Source: Lawsonibacter hominis (GTDB taxonomy: Bacteria > Bacillota > Clostridia > Oscillospirales > Oscillospiraceae). Taken from it: DNA of 64,000 nucleotides. A program made the translations under genes and the position numbers. Positions 8,754 through 16,039 of this stretch are shown piece by piece. The DNA lies in the NCBI RefSeq assembly GCF_014287895.1, contig NZ_JACOPP010000009.1, forward strand, positions 1-64,000. Reading direction: 5' to 3'. Position 1 is the first letter of the stretch, and the number at the start of each line of letters is the position of its first letter. Under the pieces are notes generated by a model. The model did not search any database. It saw nothing but the letters and a program-made list of their open reading frames with translations, and was not told where the DNA came from.

Positions 8754-9781
8754 AGTTTAAGAACCTCTCGGTAAAGCGGCTGTTTGGCCGGGTGGCACTG
8801 GGGCTTGTCCTCTCCATGTCCGGGATCACCATAGCCCTGTTTCTTGTGACAAAACAGACGGCGGTGCTGTTGACTGGCGGAGCGCTGCTGCTGTGCGCCC
8901 TTGTGGGGATTTTTGTACTGACGCAGGCGTTTGGAAAGCGGCTGTCGCAGTTCACCGCTGATCTGTGCCAGACCTTAGACCACATGATCGCCGGGAATGA
9001 AGCGCCCCAGCGCCCAGAGGACAGCGAAACCCAGCTTGCCAGAATCGGACACCGGCTGGCAAGGCTTTATCAGATCATGCAGGAAAACCGCCGCCGGGTG
9101 GATGAGGAACGGCAGGAATTACAGACCCTTGTATCGGATATTTCCCATCAGGTGAAAACGCCGGTAAGCAATCTGAAAATGGCGACGGACACCCTGCTGG
9201 AAAAGCCCATGACCGAGGCGGAGCGCACCGACTTTATCCGGGGAATCCGCAGCCAGACGGATAAGCTGGACTTTCTCTTTCAGGCCCTTGTGAAAACCTC
9301 CCGTTTGGAAACGGGCGTGATCCAGTTGGATAAGAAACCGGGCCGCCTCTTTGATACCGTGGCGCAGGCCATGAGTGGGATCGTGTATGCAGCGGAGAAA
9401 AAGGAAATCGCCGTGTCCGTGGACTGCCCGGAGGATTTGACCGTTTTCCATGACAGCAAGTGGACATCCGAAGCCCTCTTTAACCTGCTGGACAATGCGG
9501 TGAAGTACACCCCGGCAGGCGGGAAAATCGCTGTGTCGGTGGTGCTGCGGGAAATGTATGTGGAGATCAAAGTGACCGACACCGGCAAGGGCATTTCCGA
9601 GAGCAACCAGGCCGCCATCTTCCGGCGTTTCTATCGTGAGGAAGAAGTCCACGAACAGCAGGGCGTGGGCATTGGCCTGTATCTGGCCCGCGAGATCGTA
9701 ACGCGGCAGGGCGGCTATATCAAAGTGGTTTCGGAGCCGGGCAAGGGTTCGGAATTTTCCATTATGCTGCCTATAAAATAG
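8750..9781 (+). CDS. Membrane sensor histidine kinase
   Basis: A 343-aa kinase with two transmembrane helices (about residues 13-33 and 39-58) joined by a very short extracytoplasmic loop. The HisKA domain has SDISHQVKTPVSNLK with the phosphoacceptor His near 133. The HATPase domain has an N box (LFNLLDNAVKY), DTGKGI and GVGIGLYLA. Kinases with almost no external domain usually sense through a partner transporter, as in Bce-type systems, which fits the permease encoded downstream. The start overlaps the regulator stop (ATGA). Confidence 0.88.
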   Translation: MKFKNLSVKRLFGRVALGLVLSMSGITIALFLVTKQTAVLLTGGALLLCALVGIFVLTQAFGKRLSQFTADLCQTLDHMIAGNEAPQRPEDSETQLARIGHRLARLYQIMQENRRRVDEERQELQTLVSDISHQVKTPVSNLKMATDTLLEKPMTEAERTDFIRGIRSQTDKLDFLFQALVKTSRLETGVIQLDKKPGRLFDTVAQAMSGIVYAAEKKEIAVSVDCPEDLTVFHDSKWTSEALFNLLDNAVKYTPAGGKIAVSVVLREMYVEIKVTDTGKGISESNQAAIFRRFYREEEVHEQQGVGIGLYLAREIVTRQGGYIKVVSEPGKGSEFSIMLPIK

Positions 9782-9785
9782 AACG

Positions 9786-9826
9786 CGGCGGACGGCCATT
9801 TCCGGCTGCCCGCCGTAATTTTTTTT
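9786..9826 (+). terminator. Rho-independent terminator after the kinase
   Basis: A CGGCGGACGGCC stem pairs with GGCTGCCCGCCG (one mismatch and one wobble) around ATTTC and is followed by a run of eight T. It separates the two-component transcript from the ABC genes. Confidence 0.8.
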
Positions 9827-9830
9827 GAAA

Positions 9831-9916
9831 TGTCCGAGCGTTGTAACATTTCACCCCGATTTTCAATGAAATTTTTTGGCCGCTGTAACATTTCGCGGAC
9901 ATTTGGGTTTTACAAT
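9831..9916 (+). promoter_or_regulatory. Double TGTAAC operator and -10 before the ABC transporter
   Basis: Two copies of TGTAACATTTC (starting at 9842 and 9884) precede TACAAT at 9911-9916. The proximal copy keeps GCGGACATTTG and the same five-base spacing to the -10 as the site before the response regulator. The distal copy is introduced by GAAATGTCCGAGC, which also recurs at 13078. A regulated promoter for 9959-13011 is the natural reading. Confidence 0.65.
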
Positions 9917-9958
9917 ACCCTTATCAACAGGCAGAAAGCCTTGAAAGGAGTTTTGAGT

Positions 9959-10624
9959 ATGAGCATTTTACAGACCATCGACCTGAAAAAGTATTACGGC
10001 ACAGAGCCAAACATTACCCGCGCCCTTGACGGCGTGAACTTCGACCTGGAGGACGGCGAGTTTGTGGCCGTTGTGGGAACCTCCGGCAGCGGCAAGTCCA
10101 CCCTGCTTCACATGATGGGCGGGCTGGACACCCCTACTTCCGGTAATGTCATTGTTCGAGACAAAGAACTGTCGAAAATGAACGACGAACAGCTCACCAT
10201 CTTCCGCCGCCGCAATATCGGCTTTATCTTCCAGAACTACAACCTTGTTCCCATCCTGAATGTGTATGAGAACATCGTCCTGCCGGTGGAGCTGGACGGG
10301 GACACGGTGGATCAGAAGTTTTTGGACGAGATCGTTCACCTGCTGGGGCTGGAAGATAAACTGAAAAATATGCCGAACAATCTTTCCGGCGGCCAACAGC
10401 AGCGTGTGGCGATTGCCCGCGCCCTGATTACCAAACCGGCTATCGTGCTGGCCGACGAGCCGACCGGCAACCTTGACAGCAAGACCAGCGCCGAGGTGCT
10501 GGGGCTTATCAAGCGCACCAGTGCGGAGTTCCGGCAAACTGTTGTAATGATTACCCACAACAACGACATCGCCCGCCTTGCAGATCGGATCGTCCGCATT
10601 GAGGACGGCAAGATTGTGGAGTAA
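9959..10624 (+). CDS. ABC transporter ATP-binding protein (MacB/LolD/BceA-like)
   Basis: A 221-aa ATPase with Walker A GTSGSGKST (residues 40-48), Q-loop FIFQNYNLVP, signature LSGGQQQRVAIARAL, Walker B IVLADEPTGNLDSKT and switch His in MITHNN. Family context (ATPase plus one large FtsX permease next to a short-loop kinase) suggests it powers export, or removal from the membrane, of an antimicrobial peptide or lipid-active compound. The ATG at 9959 follows AAAGGAG; longer in-frame starts upstream run through the operators and are not credible. Confidence 0.88.
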   Translation: MSILQTIDLKKYYGTEPNITRALDGVNFDLEDGEFVAVVGTSGSGKSTLLHMMGGLDTPTSGNVIVRDKELSKMNDEQLTIFRRRNIGFIFQNYNLVPILNVYENIVLPVELDGDTVDQKFLDEIVHLLGLEDKLKNMPNNLSGGQQQRVAIARALITKPAIVLADEPTGNLDSKTSAEVLGLIKRTSAEFRQTVVMITHNNDIARLADRIVRIEDGKIVE

Positions 10625-10638
10625 GGAGGTGGCAGACT

Positions 10639-13011
10639 ATGACATGGCCTTTTGAGAATGATACCAGTGCGATTACAAAGAAGCTGGCAAACAGAAGCAT
10701 TAAAGCAGATAAGCGAAGAAACATCTTTATTATTGTAACGATTGCTTTTGCTGCTTGTCTTATGACCGTTCTTGCGCTCTATACATTCGGAAAATCACAT
10801 GAATTGAAAACATTTTTACAGGGGCGCTACCAAGCGGCAGTTATTGATGTGGATTTGGAAACAATCAATGATTTAAGGCAAGATTCTAACATTGAAATGG
10901 TAGGAACAGAGGCTTTAGTTGACAGTTTCCGTGTTGATGATTATACATTGAATGTTAATTTTCGGGACAGCAATAATCTATATTTGTATTCCACAGAATT
11001 TGTTGGGAACTTACCTGATAAGGAAAATGAAGTTGCAGTTTCGGAAGCCTATTTGAAACATATTGGCCGCCCTGTTGAATTGAATCAGGAAATCGAATTG
11101 CCGTTGCAAAATGGGGAAAATGCAAATTTCACTGTATGCGGTCTTTTACATGACGATGGTGCAAATAGGCGGTATCAAGTATTAGTATCTGATTCTTTTC
11201 TGCAATCGTATTTTCAAGATCACATCCCTTATAATGCTACACTACGGATAATGGGAAGCGGATCATTCAAAGAGGACGAATTGAAAGATTTGATTAAATC
11301 CTGTTTGACCCCTTATGGAATCAGAGAAGAACAGATCGCTTATAGTTCGTCTTATTTTGATAGTGTTGATAATTCAAGTCGAGATATGCTGGGGGTAGCG
11401 GCAATTAGTATTCTAATTGTGATTGCCTGTTCCACCGTCATATACAGTCTATTTTATATTTCAGTCGTTGGGAAAGTCAAAGAATATGGCCGTTTAAGGG
11501 TAATTGGCATGACCCAAAAACAGATTAAACGCATGGTAAAAAGAGAAAGCTGGCAATTATCCCGTACTTCAATTCCATTAGGGATCGTGGTTGGCTGCTT
11601 AATAGGATATGTGCTTGTACCCAAAGGCTGGAATTGGCTAAACACATTGGCGATTATCGTTATTATCTCTATATTGACTGAATTATCGGTTGTTCTATCA
11701 ATTCGCAAGCCGATTAAAATTGCAGCAAGTATTTCTCCCATTGAAGCTGTACGCATATCAACGACAACTGATAACGAAAAGGTAAACACCAAAAAATTAA
11801 GGAGAAAACTAACTCCTGAAAATTTAGCTAAAATCGGTTTTATGCGAAACCACAAAAAAGTGATTTTGACTTTAATATCATTGGGATTTTCAGGAATTTT
11901 ACTGATGAGTGCAGCAACATTTCTGGCTTCTATTGATGAAGAAGATATGGCCCGTCAGTCATTTGGTGATAAGGAATTTTTGATTACACTTTCCGATGAA
12001 TATAGTGGCAATTCCTTGAAAGATAATCCGCTGGACGATAGCATGATGAATCTTTTGACAGATTCTCCATACATCACAGAGGTTAAATCTATAAAGGGAT
12101 GTTCCGCAGACATTTTACTTCCAGATAAAAAAGAACCGTCCTCGTTCCGTGAAATTATAGGATTGTCGGACGATGAATTTTCCAGCTTATCGAATAACCT
12201 GCTATCAGAGGAAATAAGCTACCAAGAACTTGTCGAGAAAAATGGTATCTTAATTGACGACACAGCCGGTATGCTAAAGTCATGGGAAGATTATAGTGTT
12301 GCTTTAGGAGATGTGGTAACAATAGTATCTGCTTCTGGAAAGAAAATCGAATTAGCTGTCATCGGAACTATTGATATGAGCGATACGGACTACAACGGAA
12401 CATATTTCTTTGTCCCGGAAAATGTACTATCCGAGATATATCCAGAGAAGAAGAATTTTAATACTGAATTTGTTATAAATGCAGATGTGAACCAACTTTC
12501 TGCGGCAGAAAATGTTGTCTTAAATGCAATCGGTGACAATCCTGATATTCAATTTAATAGCTTTGATGATGCACTATCTTCCATAAAAATGCACATGACA
12601 GGGTATCAGATTCCGATCTACGGGTTAATTGTTTTTATTGCAATTTTCGGTATTATCAACCTTTGCAATACCTTGATGACGAACCTTATATCCAGACAAC
12701 AAGAATTTGGAGTATTGCAATCTATCGGTCTGTCAAACAAGCAATTATATAAGATGTTGAGAATGGAATGTCTGTACTATGTGTTCGGTACAATGGCGAT
12801 AACATTTGTTTTCGGCACAGCGGCAGGTTATATTCTATGCCAGATATTTAATCAAGTTGGAGTGTTTGGAAAATTGCATTATACTTTCCCGTTCTTGCAA
12901 GTGCTTCTATTTTTTGCGGTTCTCGTAGTAATTGCATTGATATATTCGACTTTAGCCATTCGCTATTGCCATAAGCAATCACTTGTAGACCGCATTAAGG
13001 CGATGGAATAA
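10639..13011 (+). CDS. FtsX/MacB-type ABC permease (790 aa)
   Basis: A large permease with one N-terminal transmembrane helix (about residues 31-50), a roughly 200-residue extracytoplasmic region, then helices near 252-280, 311-327, 336-355 and 408-432. A second external region precedes three C-terminal helices near 657-678, 714-737 and 751-775. This is the duplicated FtsX arrangement. The C-terminal cytoplasmic start NLISRQQEFGVLQSIGLSNK is the classic FtsX motif, and a similar one (GRLRVIGMTQKQIKRM) follows the first repeat. The DNA is visibly AT-rich with many A/T-ending codons, unlike the GC-rich kinase, regulator and ATPase genes beside it. This points to separate ancestry for this gene. 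It probably works with the ATPase encoded 14 bases upstream. Confidence 0.85.
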   Translation: MTWPFENDTSAITKKLANRSIKADKRRNIFIIVTIAFAACLMTVLALYTFGKSHELKTFLQGRYQAAVIDVDLETINDLRQDSNIEMVGTEALVDSFRVDDYTLNVNFRDSNNLYLYSTEFVGNLPDKENEVAVSEAYLKHIGRPVELNQEIELPLQNGENANFTVCGLLHDDGANRRYQVLVSDSFLQSYFQDHIPYNATLRIMGSGSFKEDELKDLIKSCLTPYGIREEQIAYSSSYFDSVDNSSRDMLGVAAISILIVIACSTVIYSLFYISVVGKVKEYGRLRVIGMTQKQIKRMVKRESWQLSRTSIPLGIVVGCLIGYVLVPKGWNWLNTLAIIVIISILTELSVVLSIRKPIKIAASISPIEAVRISTTTDNEKVNTKKLRRKLTPENLAKIGFMRNHKKVILTLISLGFSGILLMSAATFLASIDEEDMARQSFGDKEFLITLSDEYSGNSLKDNPLDDSMMNLLTDSPYITEVKSIKGCSADILLPDKKEPSSFREIIGLSDDEFSSLSNNLLSEEISYQELVEKNGILIDDTAGMLKSWEDYSVALGDVVTIVSASGKKIELAVIGTIDMSDTDYNGTYFFVPENVLSEIYPEKKNFNTEFVINADVNQLSAAENVVLNAIGDNPDIQFNSFDDALSSIKMHMTGYQIPIYGLIVFIAIFGIINLCNTLMTNLISRQQEFGVLQSIGLSNKQLYKMLRMECLYYVFGTMAITFVFGTAAGYILCQIFNQVGVFGKLHYTFPFLQVLLFFAVLVVIALIYSTLAIRYCHKQSLVDRIKAME

Positions 13012-13024
13012 CCGTATGGGATTG

Positions 13025-13053
13025 GCGGGGCGGCGTGTGCTGCCCCGCTTTTT
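13025..13053 (+). terminator. Rho-independent terminator after the permease
   Basis: A 10-bp GC-rich stem (GCGGGGCGGC with GCTGCCCCGC, one wobble) has a GTGT loop and is followed by TTTTT. Confidence 0.85.
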
Positions 13054-13072
13054 CCGCCATTTCTCAAAGGAA

Positions 13073-13165
13073 TTTTTGAAATGTCCGAGCTTTGTAACAA
13101 TTCAGCCTGTTTTTTATCAAAACCAGGTTGCCCCGGACACTTGTGTAACATTTATACTGTATGAT
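13073..13165 (+). repeat. Third copy of the TGTAAC control block at the island's right edge
   Basis: TTTTTGAAATGTCCGAGC followed by TTGTAACA nearly repeats 9825-9852, and a further TGTAACATTT lies at 13144-13153 with TATGAT at 13160-13165. No island gene follows, so this is either a remnant of a larger module or a promoter for a lost gene. The rest of the spacer to 13370 holds only the hairpin at 13305-13328. Confidence 0.55.
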
Positions 13166-13304
13166 AAAGGTAGATCAGATAATAAATATCTGCCCGGCGG
13201 CGAACGCTCCGTTCCACAACCTCTTTTTTCACTTTTTATTTTTTCCTCCATGCTTTCCGGCCTGCCGGGACACCAACCAGACAGGCCGCTTTACGCCCCC
13301 CTGA

Positions 13305-13328
13305 CGGCCGGAGCAAACGCTCCGGCCG
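13305..13328 (+). terminator. GC-rich hairpin in the spacer
   Basis: CGGCCGGAGC and GCTCCGGCCG form a perfect 10-bp stem with an AAAC loop. The T-run is very short (TTT), so terminator activity is uncertain. Confidence 0.45.
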
Positions 13329-13373
13329 CCGTTTGACCTCATAAAAATTTTTCCAGGAATTCGAAAAAAACAC

Positions 13374-13435
13374 TTGACGAACAGAGTGGCCTGTGGTATC
13401 TTATAAACAGAAATGATAATCATTACTGATTATCA
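13374..13435 (+). promoter_or_regulatory. Promoter with Fur/PerR-type palindrome for rubrerythrin
   Basis: TTGACG (13374-13379) and TATCTT (13397-13402) are 17 bases apart. Right at the expected start point, TGATAATCA (13414-13422) and TGATTATCA (13427-13435) are perfect inverted copies around TTAC. The motif is of the Fur/PerR family type. Control of rubrerythrin by PerR is well established in clostridia, so peroxide or iron derepression is likely. Confidence 0.75.
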
Positions 13436-13492
13436 GATTCAAAAATGATTTGTAATATGTAGAATAAGAAAATTTGTAGGAGGTAACGTATT

Positions 13493-14035
13493 ATGAAAAA
13501 GTGGGTTTGCTCTGTCTGCGGTTACGTACATGAAGGCGACACCCCCCCTGATTTCTGCCCGATCTGCAAGGCTCCCAAGGAGAAGTTCATCCTTCAGGGC
13601 GGCGATCGTTCCTGGGCTGCCGAGCATGTGGTCGGCGTAGCCAAGGGCGCGCCCGAAGAGATCCTCCAGGGCCTGCGTGAGAATTTCCAGGGCGAGTGCT
13701 CCGAGGTCGGTATGTACCTGGCCATGGCCCGTGTGGCCCATCGCGAGGGCTATCCCGAGATCGGCCTGTACTGGGAGAAGGCCGCCTATGAGGAGGCCGA
13801 GCACGCCGCCAAGTTTGCAGAGCTGCTGGGCGAGGTGGTCACCGATTCCACCAAGAAGAACCTGGAGATGCGTGTGGACGCCGAGAACGGCGCCACCGAG
13901 GGCAAGTTCCAGCTGGCGAAGAAGGCCAAGGAGCTCAACCTGGACGCCATTCACGACACCGTCCACGAGATGGCCCGCGACGAGGCCCGCCACGGCAAGG
14001 CTTTTGAGGGCCTGCTGAAGCGTTACTTCGGCTGA
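13493..14035 (+). CDS. Reverse rubrerythrin (rubredoxin domain first)
   Basis: A 180-aa NADH-peroxidase component. The N-terminal rubredoxin domain (residues 1-38) has CSVCGY and CPIC as iron ligands. It is followed by a ferritin-like four-helix domain with diiron ligands in [32 protein letters not shown] and DEARHGKAF. In classical rubrerythrin the rubredoxin domain is C-terminal; the swapped order is that of clostridial reverse rubrerythrin, which reduces H2O2 and supports oxygen tolerance. A strong AGGAGG site precedes ATG 13493. The Fur/PerR-type palindrome upstream suggests peroxide control. Confidence 0.92.
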   Translation: MKKWVCSVCGYVHEGDTPPDFCPICKAPKEKFILQGGDRSWAAEHVVGVAKGAPEEILQGLRENFQGECSEVGMYLAMARVAHREGYPEIGLYWEKAAYEEAEHAAKFAELLGEVVTDSTKKNLEMRVDAENGATEGKFQLAKKAKELNLDAIHDTVHEMARDEARHGKAFEGLLKRYFG

Positions 14036-14047
14036 TTTGACCTGGAG

Positions 14048-14083
14048 ATGAGGGTGGAGCGTAAGCTCCGCCCTCATTTCTTT
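14048..14083 (+). terminator. Terminator after rubrerythrin
   Basis: ATGAGGGTGGAGC and GCTCCGCCCTCAT form a 13-bp stem (one wobble) with a GTAA loop, followed by TTCTTT. It lies 12 bases after the stop codon. Confidence 0.85.
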
Positions 14084-14128
14084 GTACCAATAGAGCGGAG
14101 GGACGGAAAATCCGCCCCTCCGCTGCCG

Positions 14129-14686
14129 TTAAAGCGCATCCTCGTTCAGACGTACCATGTGAATATGATCTTCCCAGACGCCGTTGATGTTCAGGTAACG
14201 CCGGGAGAGGCCCTCCCGGACGAAGCCCGCCTTTTCGGCCGCCCGCAGGGAGGCCGGGTTCCTGGGCATGATGTTGGCCTCCACCCGGTGCAGGCCCAGA
14301 TTGCGGAAGGCCCAGGCCGTGGCATACCGGATGGCCTCGGAGCCATAGCCGCGGTTCCAGAGGGTGCGGTCGATCTTATAGGAGAGAAAACAGGATTGGA
14401 AGGCGCCCCGGACGATTTCGTTGAACCCGAGCATCCCAACGACCTTGCCGGGGTGGCGGGGCTGGACCAGCAGGAAGCGGTACGCCCGGTCACACTCCGC
14501 CCAGGAGCGCTCCAGCTCCAGACGCGCCCGCTGTCCCGGCTCAGTGAAGAATTCCTCTTCCGGGACAGGATCAAAGGGGGCGAAGGCAGCGCGGTTGCGG
14601 CGGTAAAAGGCGGCCGCCGGTGCGGACAGGGACGGCTCCACCGCCCGGAAGCCCAGGCGGGGCGAGCGAAATACATAAGAATTCAT
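14129..14686 (-). CDS. GNAT N-acetyltransferase, RimJ/RimL-like
   Basis: A 185-aa single-domain acetyltransferase. VVGMLGFNEIVRGAFQSCFL and KIDRTLWNRGYGSEAIRYAT form the acetyl-CoA binding core, and the end (GLHRVEANIMPRNPASLRAA, EKAGFVREG) is the hallmark of the RimJ/RimL subgroup. Members acetylate protein N termini or small amines; the substrate here is unknown. The start at 14686 is preferred over longer in-frame ones because GGAGGAACGCAG directly precedes it. It overlaps by ATGA the stop of the upstream decayed peptidase gene, so it was or is the second gene of that transcript. Confidence 0.8.
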   Translation of the reverse strand: MNSYVFRSPRLGFRAVEPSLSAPAAAFYRRNRAAFAPFDPVPEEEFFTEPGQRARLELERSWAECDRAYRFLLVQPRHPGKVVGMLGFNEIVRGAFQSCFLSYKIDRTLWNRGYGSEAIRYATAWAFRNLGLHRVEANIMPRNPASLRAAEKAGFVREGLSRRYLNINGVWEDHIHMVRLNEDAL

Positions 14687-14990
14687 CTGCGTTCCTCCGG
14701 CGTCCAGAGATCGGTGAGCGCGGTAACGGTGTTCCCCTGCCAGCCGACGGTGGTATGGGCGGTGAGGAGACTGTTGAGCACCGCTTCCTCGGCGCATTCG
14801 GCGGCGGGCAGCTTGTGGACGAAGGGATTTTCCGGGCAGGGGAGCAGGATGGTCACTCCGGTCTTGTGTTCCGGCGTGTCCACGGTGCAGTGGCCCACCG
14901 TCACGCCGGGCACGTCGGTGATTTTATTTCGTGGCCTGCGGGGAGCCGCCCTATGGTCAGCCCCCAGTCGCGGGCGCGCTTGCGCGTCAT
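14683..14990 (-). pseudogene. Decayed P1 (S58, DmpA-type) peptidase with internal deletion and frameshift
   Basis: The gene opens with ATG 14990 behind AGGAGGCGACGTC and reads MTRKRARDWGLTIGRLPAG. It must then shift frame near 14930-14940 to continue PRNKITDVPGVTVGHCTVDT and ILLPCPENPFVHKLPAA, the known N-terminal region of P1-family peptidases. Directly after this the frame reads ECAEEAVLNSLLTAHTTVG, which corresponds to the C-terminal end of such enzymes. Roughly two thirds of the normal 320-350 aa are missing, including the autoprocessing site. One missing C in a C-run explains the frameshift. A TATAAT-like -10 for this strand is at 15059-15064. Confidence 0.75.
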
Positions 14991-15145
14991 GACGTCGCCT
15001 CCTAAACATGGCGTTGGCTATGCTTATCAGCCGCAGAACGGCTTGGTTTCTCCGCGACATTATAGCACAGCGGCTTAGAAAGAGGAATAGAAATAAAAAT
15101 CTTGTTTTCATAAAAGGAAAAGGTGGCGCCGCAACAAATCATTGC

Positions 15146-15175
15146 TTGACCGTTTGCGGCGGTCTGTGCGATGAT
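15146..15175 (+). promoter_or_regulatory. Probable promoter of the HTH-membrane protein gene
   Basis: TTGACC (15146-15151) and GATGAT (15170-15175) are 18 bases apart, with GAGGTG and the ATG shortly after. Confidence 0.5.
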
Positions 15176-15195
15176 ATCCACGAGGTGATCGATTC

Positions 15196-15879
15196 ATGTC
15201 AATTCATAATAACCTTCGCCAACTGCGTCTGTACAGCGGCATGACACAGGAACAGGCGGCAGGAAAGCTGGGCGTTGCCCGTCAGACCTTATCCAGCTAC
15301 GAATCAGGGCGGACCAGGCCGGATATTGATATGCTTGTACGTCTGTGCGATATATATGAAACGGATTTGGACGGAATGATATACGGGCAAAATCGCACGC
15401 TGAAAGCGGTGCAGCGAGTGAAAAAGACGGCTGTGCTGATTTTGATCCTGCTGATCGGGCTGACGCTGGTCAGTTCGTCCTTGCTTTGGAGCGCCAATCA
15501 CTTTTTCCCGGTTGCAGAAGGGTGGCTGACGTCGGCGGAGCAAGCGGTGTTCGAATCCCATCGCCGGTTGACCGGGGCGTGGGAAGCCGCCGATAAAACC
15601 ATCCTGGCGCTCTCCCTTTTGGGGTTTGCCGCCTTGCTGATGTTTATGCTGACCGGAAAGTGTGTCGTGCCCTTGAAGCAAAAAATACTATATATGATGG
15701 TTTTAGCGGCCGGAATTCTGCTGGCTCCTCTGCCCTTTGCCGTCACAGACGCCGTGTTTTTGAAAATAGATTATTATATGACGCCAACCTATGTCATTGG
15801 CCGTATGCTGCTCTTTTTTGGAGTTGGCCTGATCATAGAACTGGTGCGGAAACGGAAAAGGCGTGTTTCCGGAGCATGA
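15196..15879 (+). CDS. XRE-type HTH regulator fused to a membrane domain
   Basis: A 227-aa protein with an N-terminal HTH_3 domain (residues 4-62: LRQLRLYSGMTQEQAAGKLG, VARQTLSSYESGRTRPDIDM). A C-terminal integral membrane part has helices near 78-98, 135-153, 162-185 and 195-213. A regulator tied to the membrane can sense envelope state or a ligand directly. The sensing part has no recognisable family. ATG 15196 follows GAGGTG. It stands alone between divergent and downstream genes, so its target may be its own promoter or the neighbouring acetyltransferase region. Confidence 0.75.
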   Translation: MSIHNNLRQLRLYSGMTQEQAAGKLGVARQTLSSYESGRTRPDIDMLVRLCDIYETDLDGMIYGQNRTLKAVQRVKKTAVLILILLIGLTLVSSSLLWSANHFFPVAEGWLTSAEQAVFESHRRLTGAWEAADKTILALSLLGFAALLMFMLTGKCVVPLKQKILYMMVLAAGILLAPLPFAVTDAVFLKIDYYMTPTYVIGRMLLFFGVGLIIELVRKRKRRVSGA

Positions 15880-16039
15880 AGCAGGAAGCGCGTCTTTCGG
15901 CGCGGCTGTTTTCGGGGCCAAACGGAAAAGATTCCTGCCGGGTGGTTGACCTTGTCCCCGCTTTCGGATAAAATAAGGATACACGAAAAGAGCCGTCCAC
16001 GGGTTGGGCGGCTCCTGCATTGCTTGAAGGAGCGTATCC

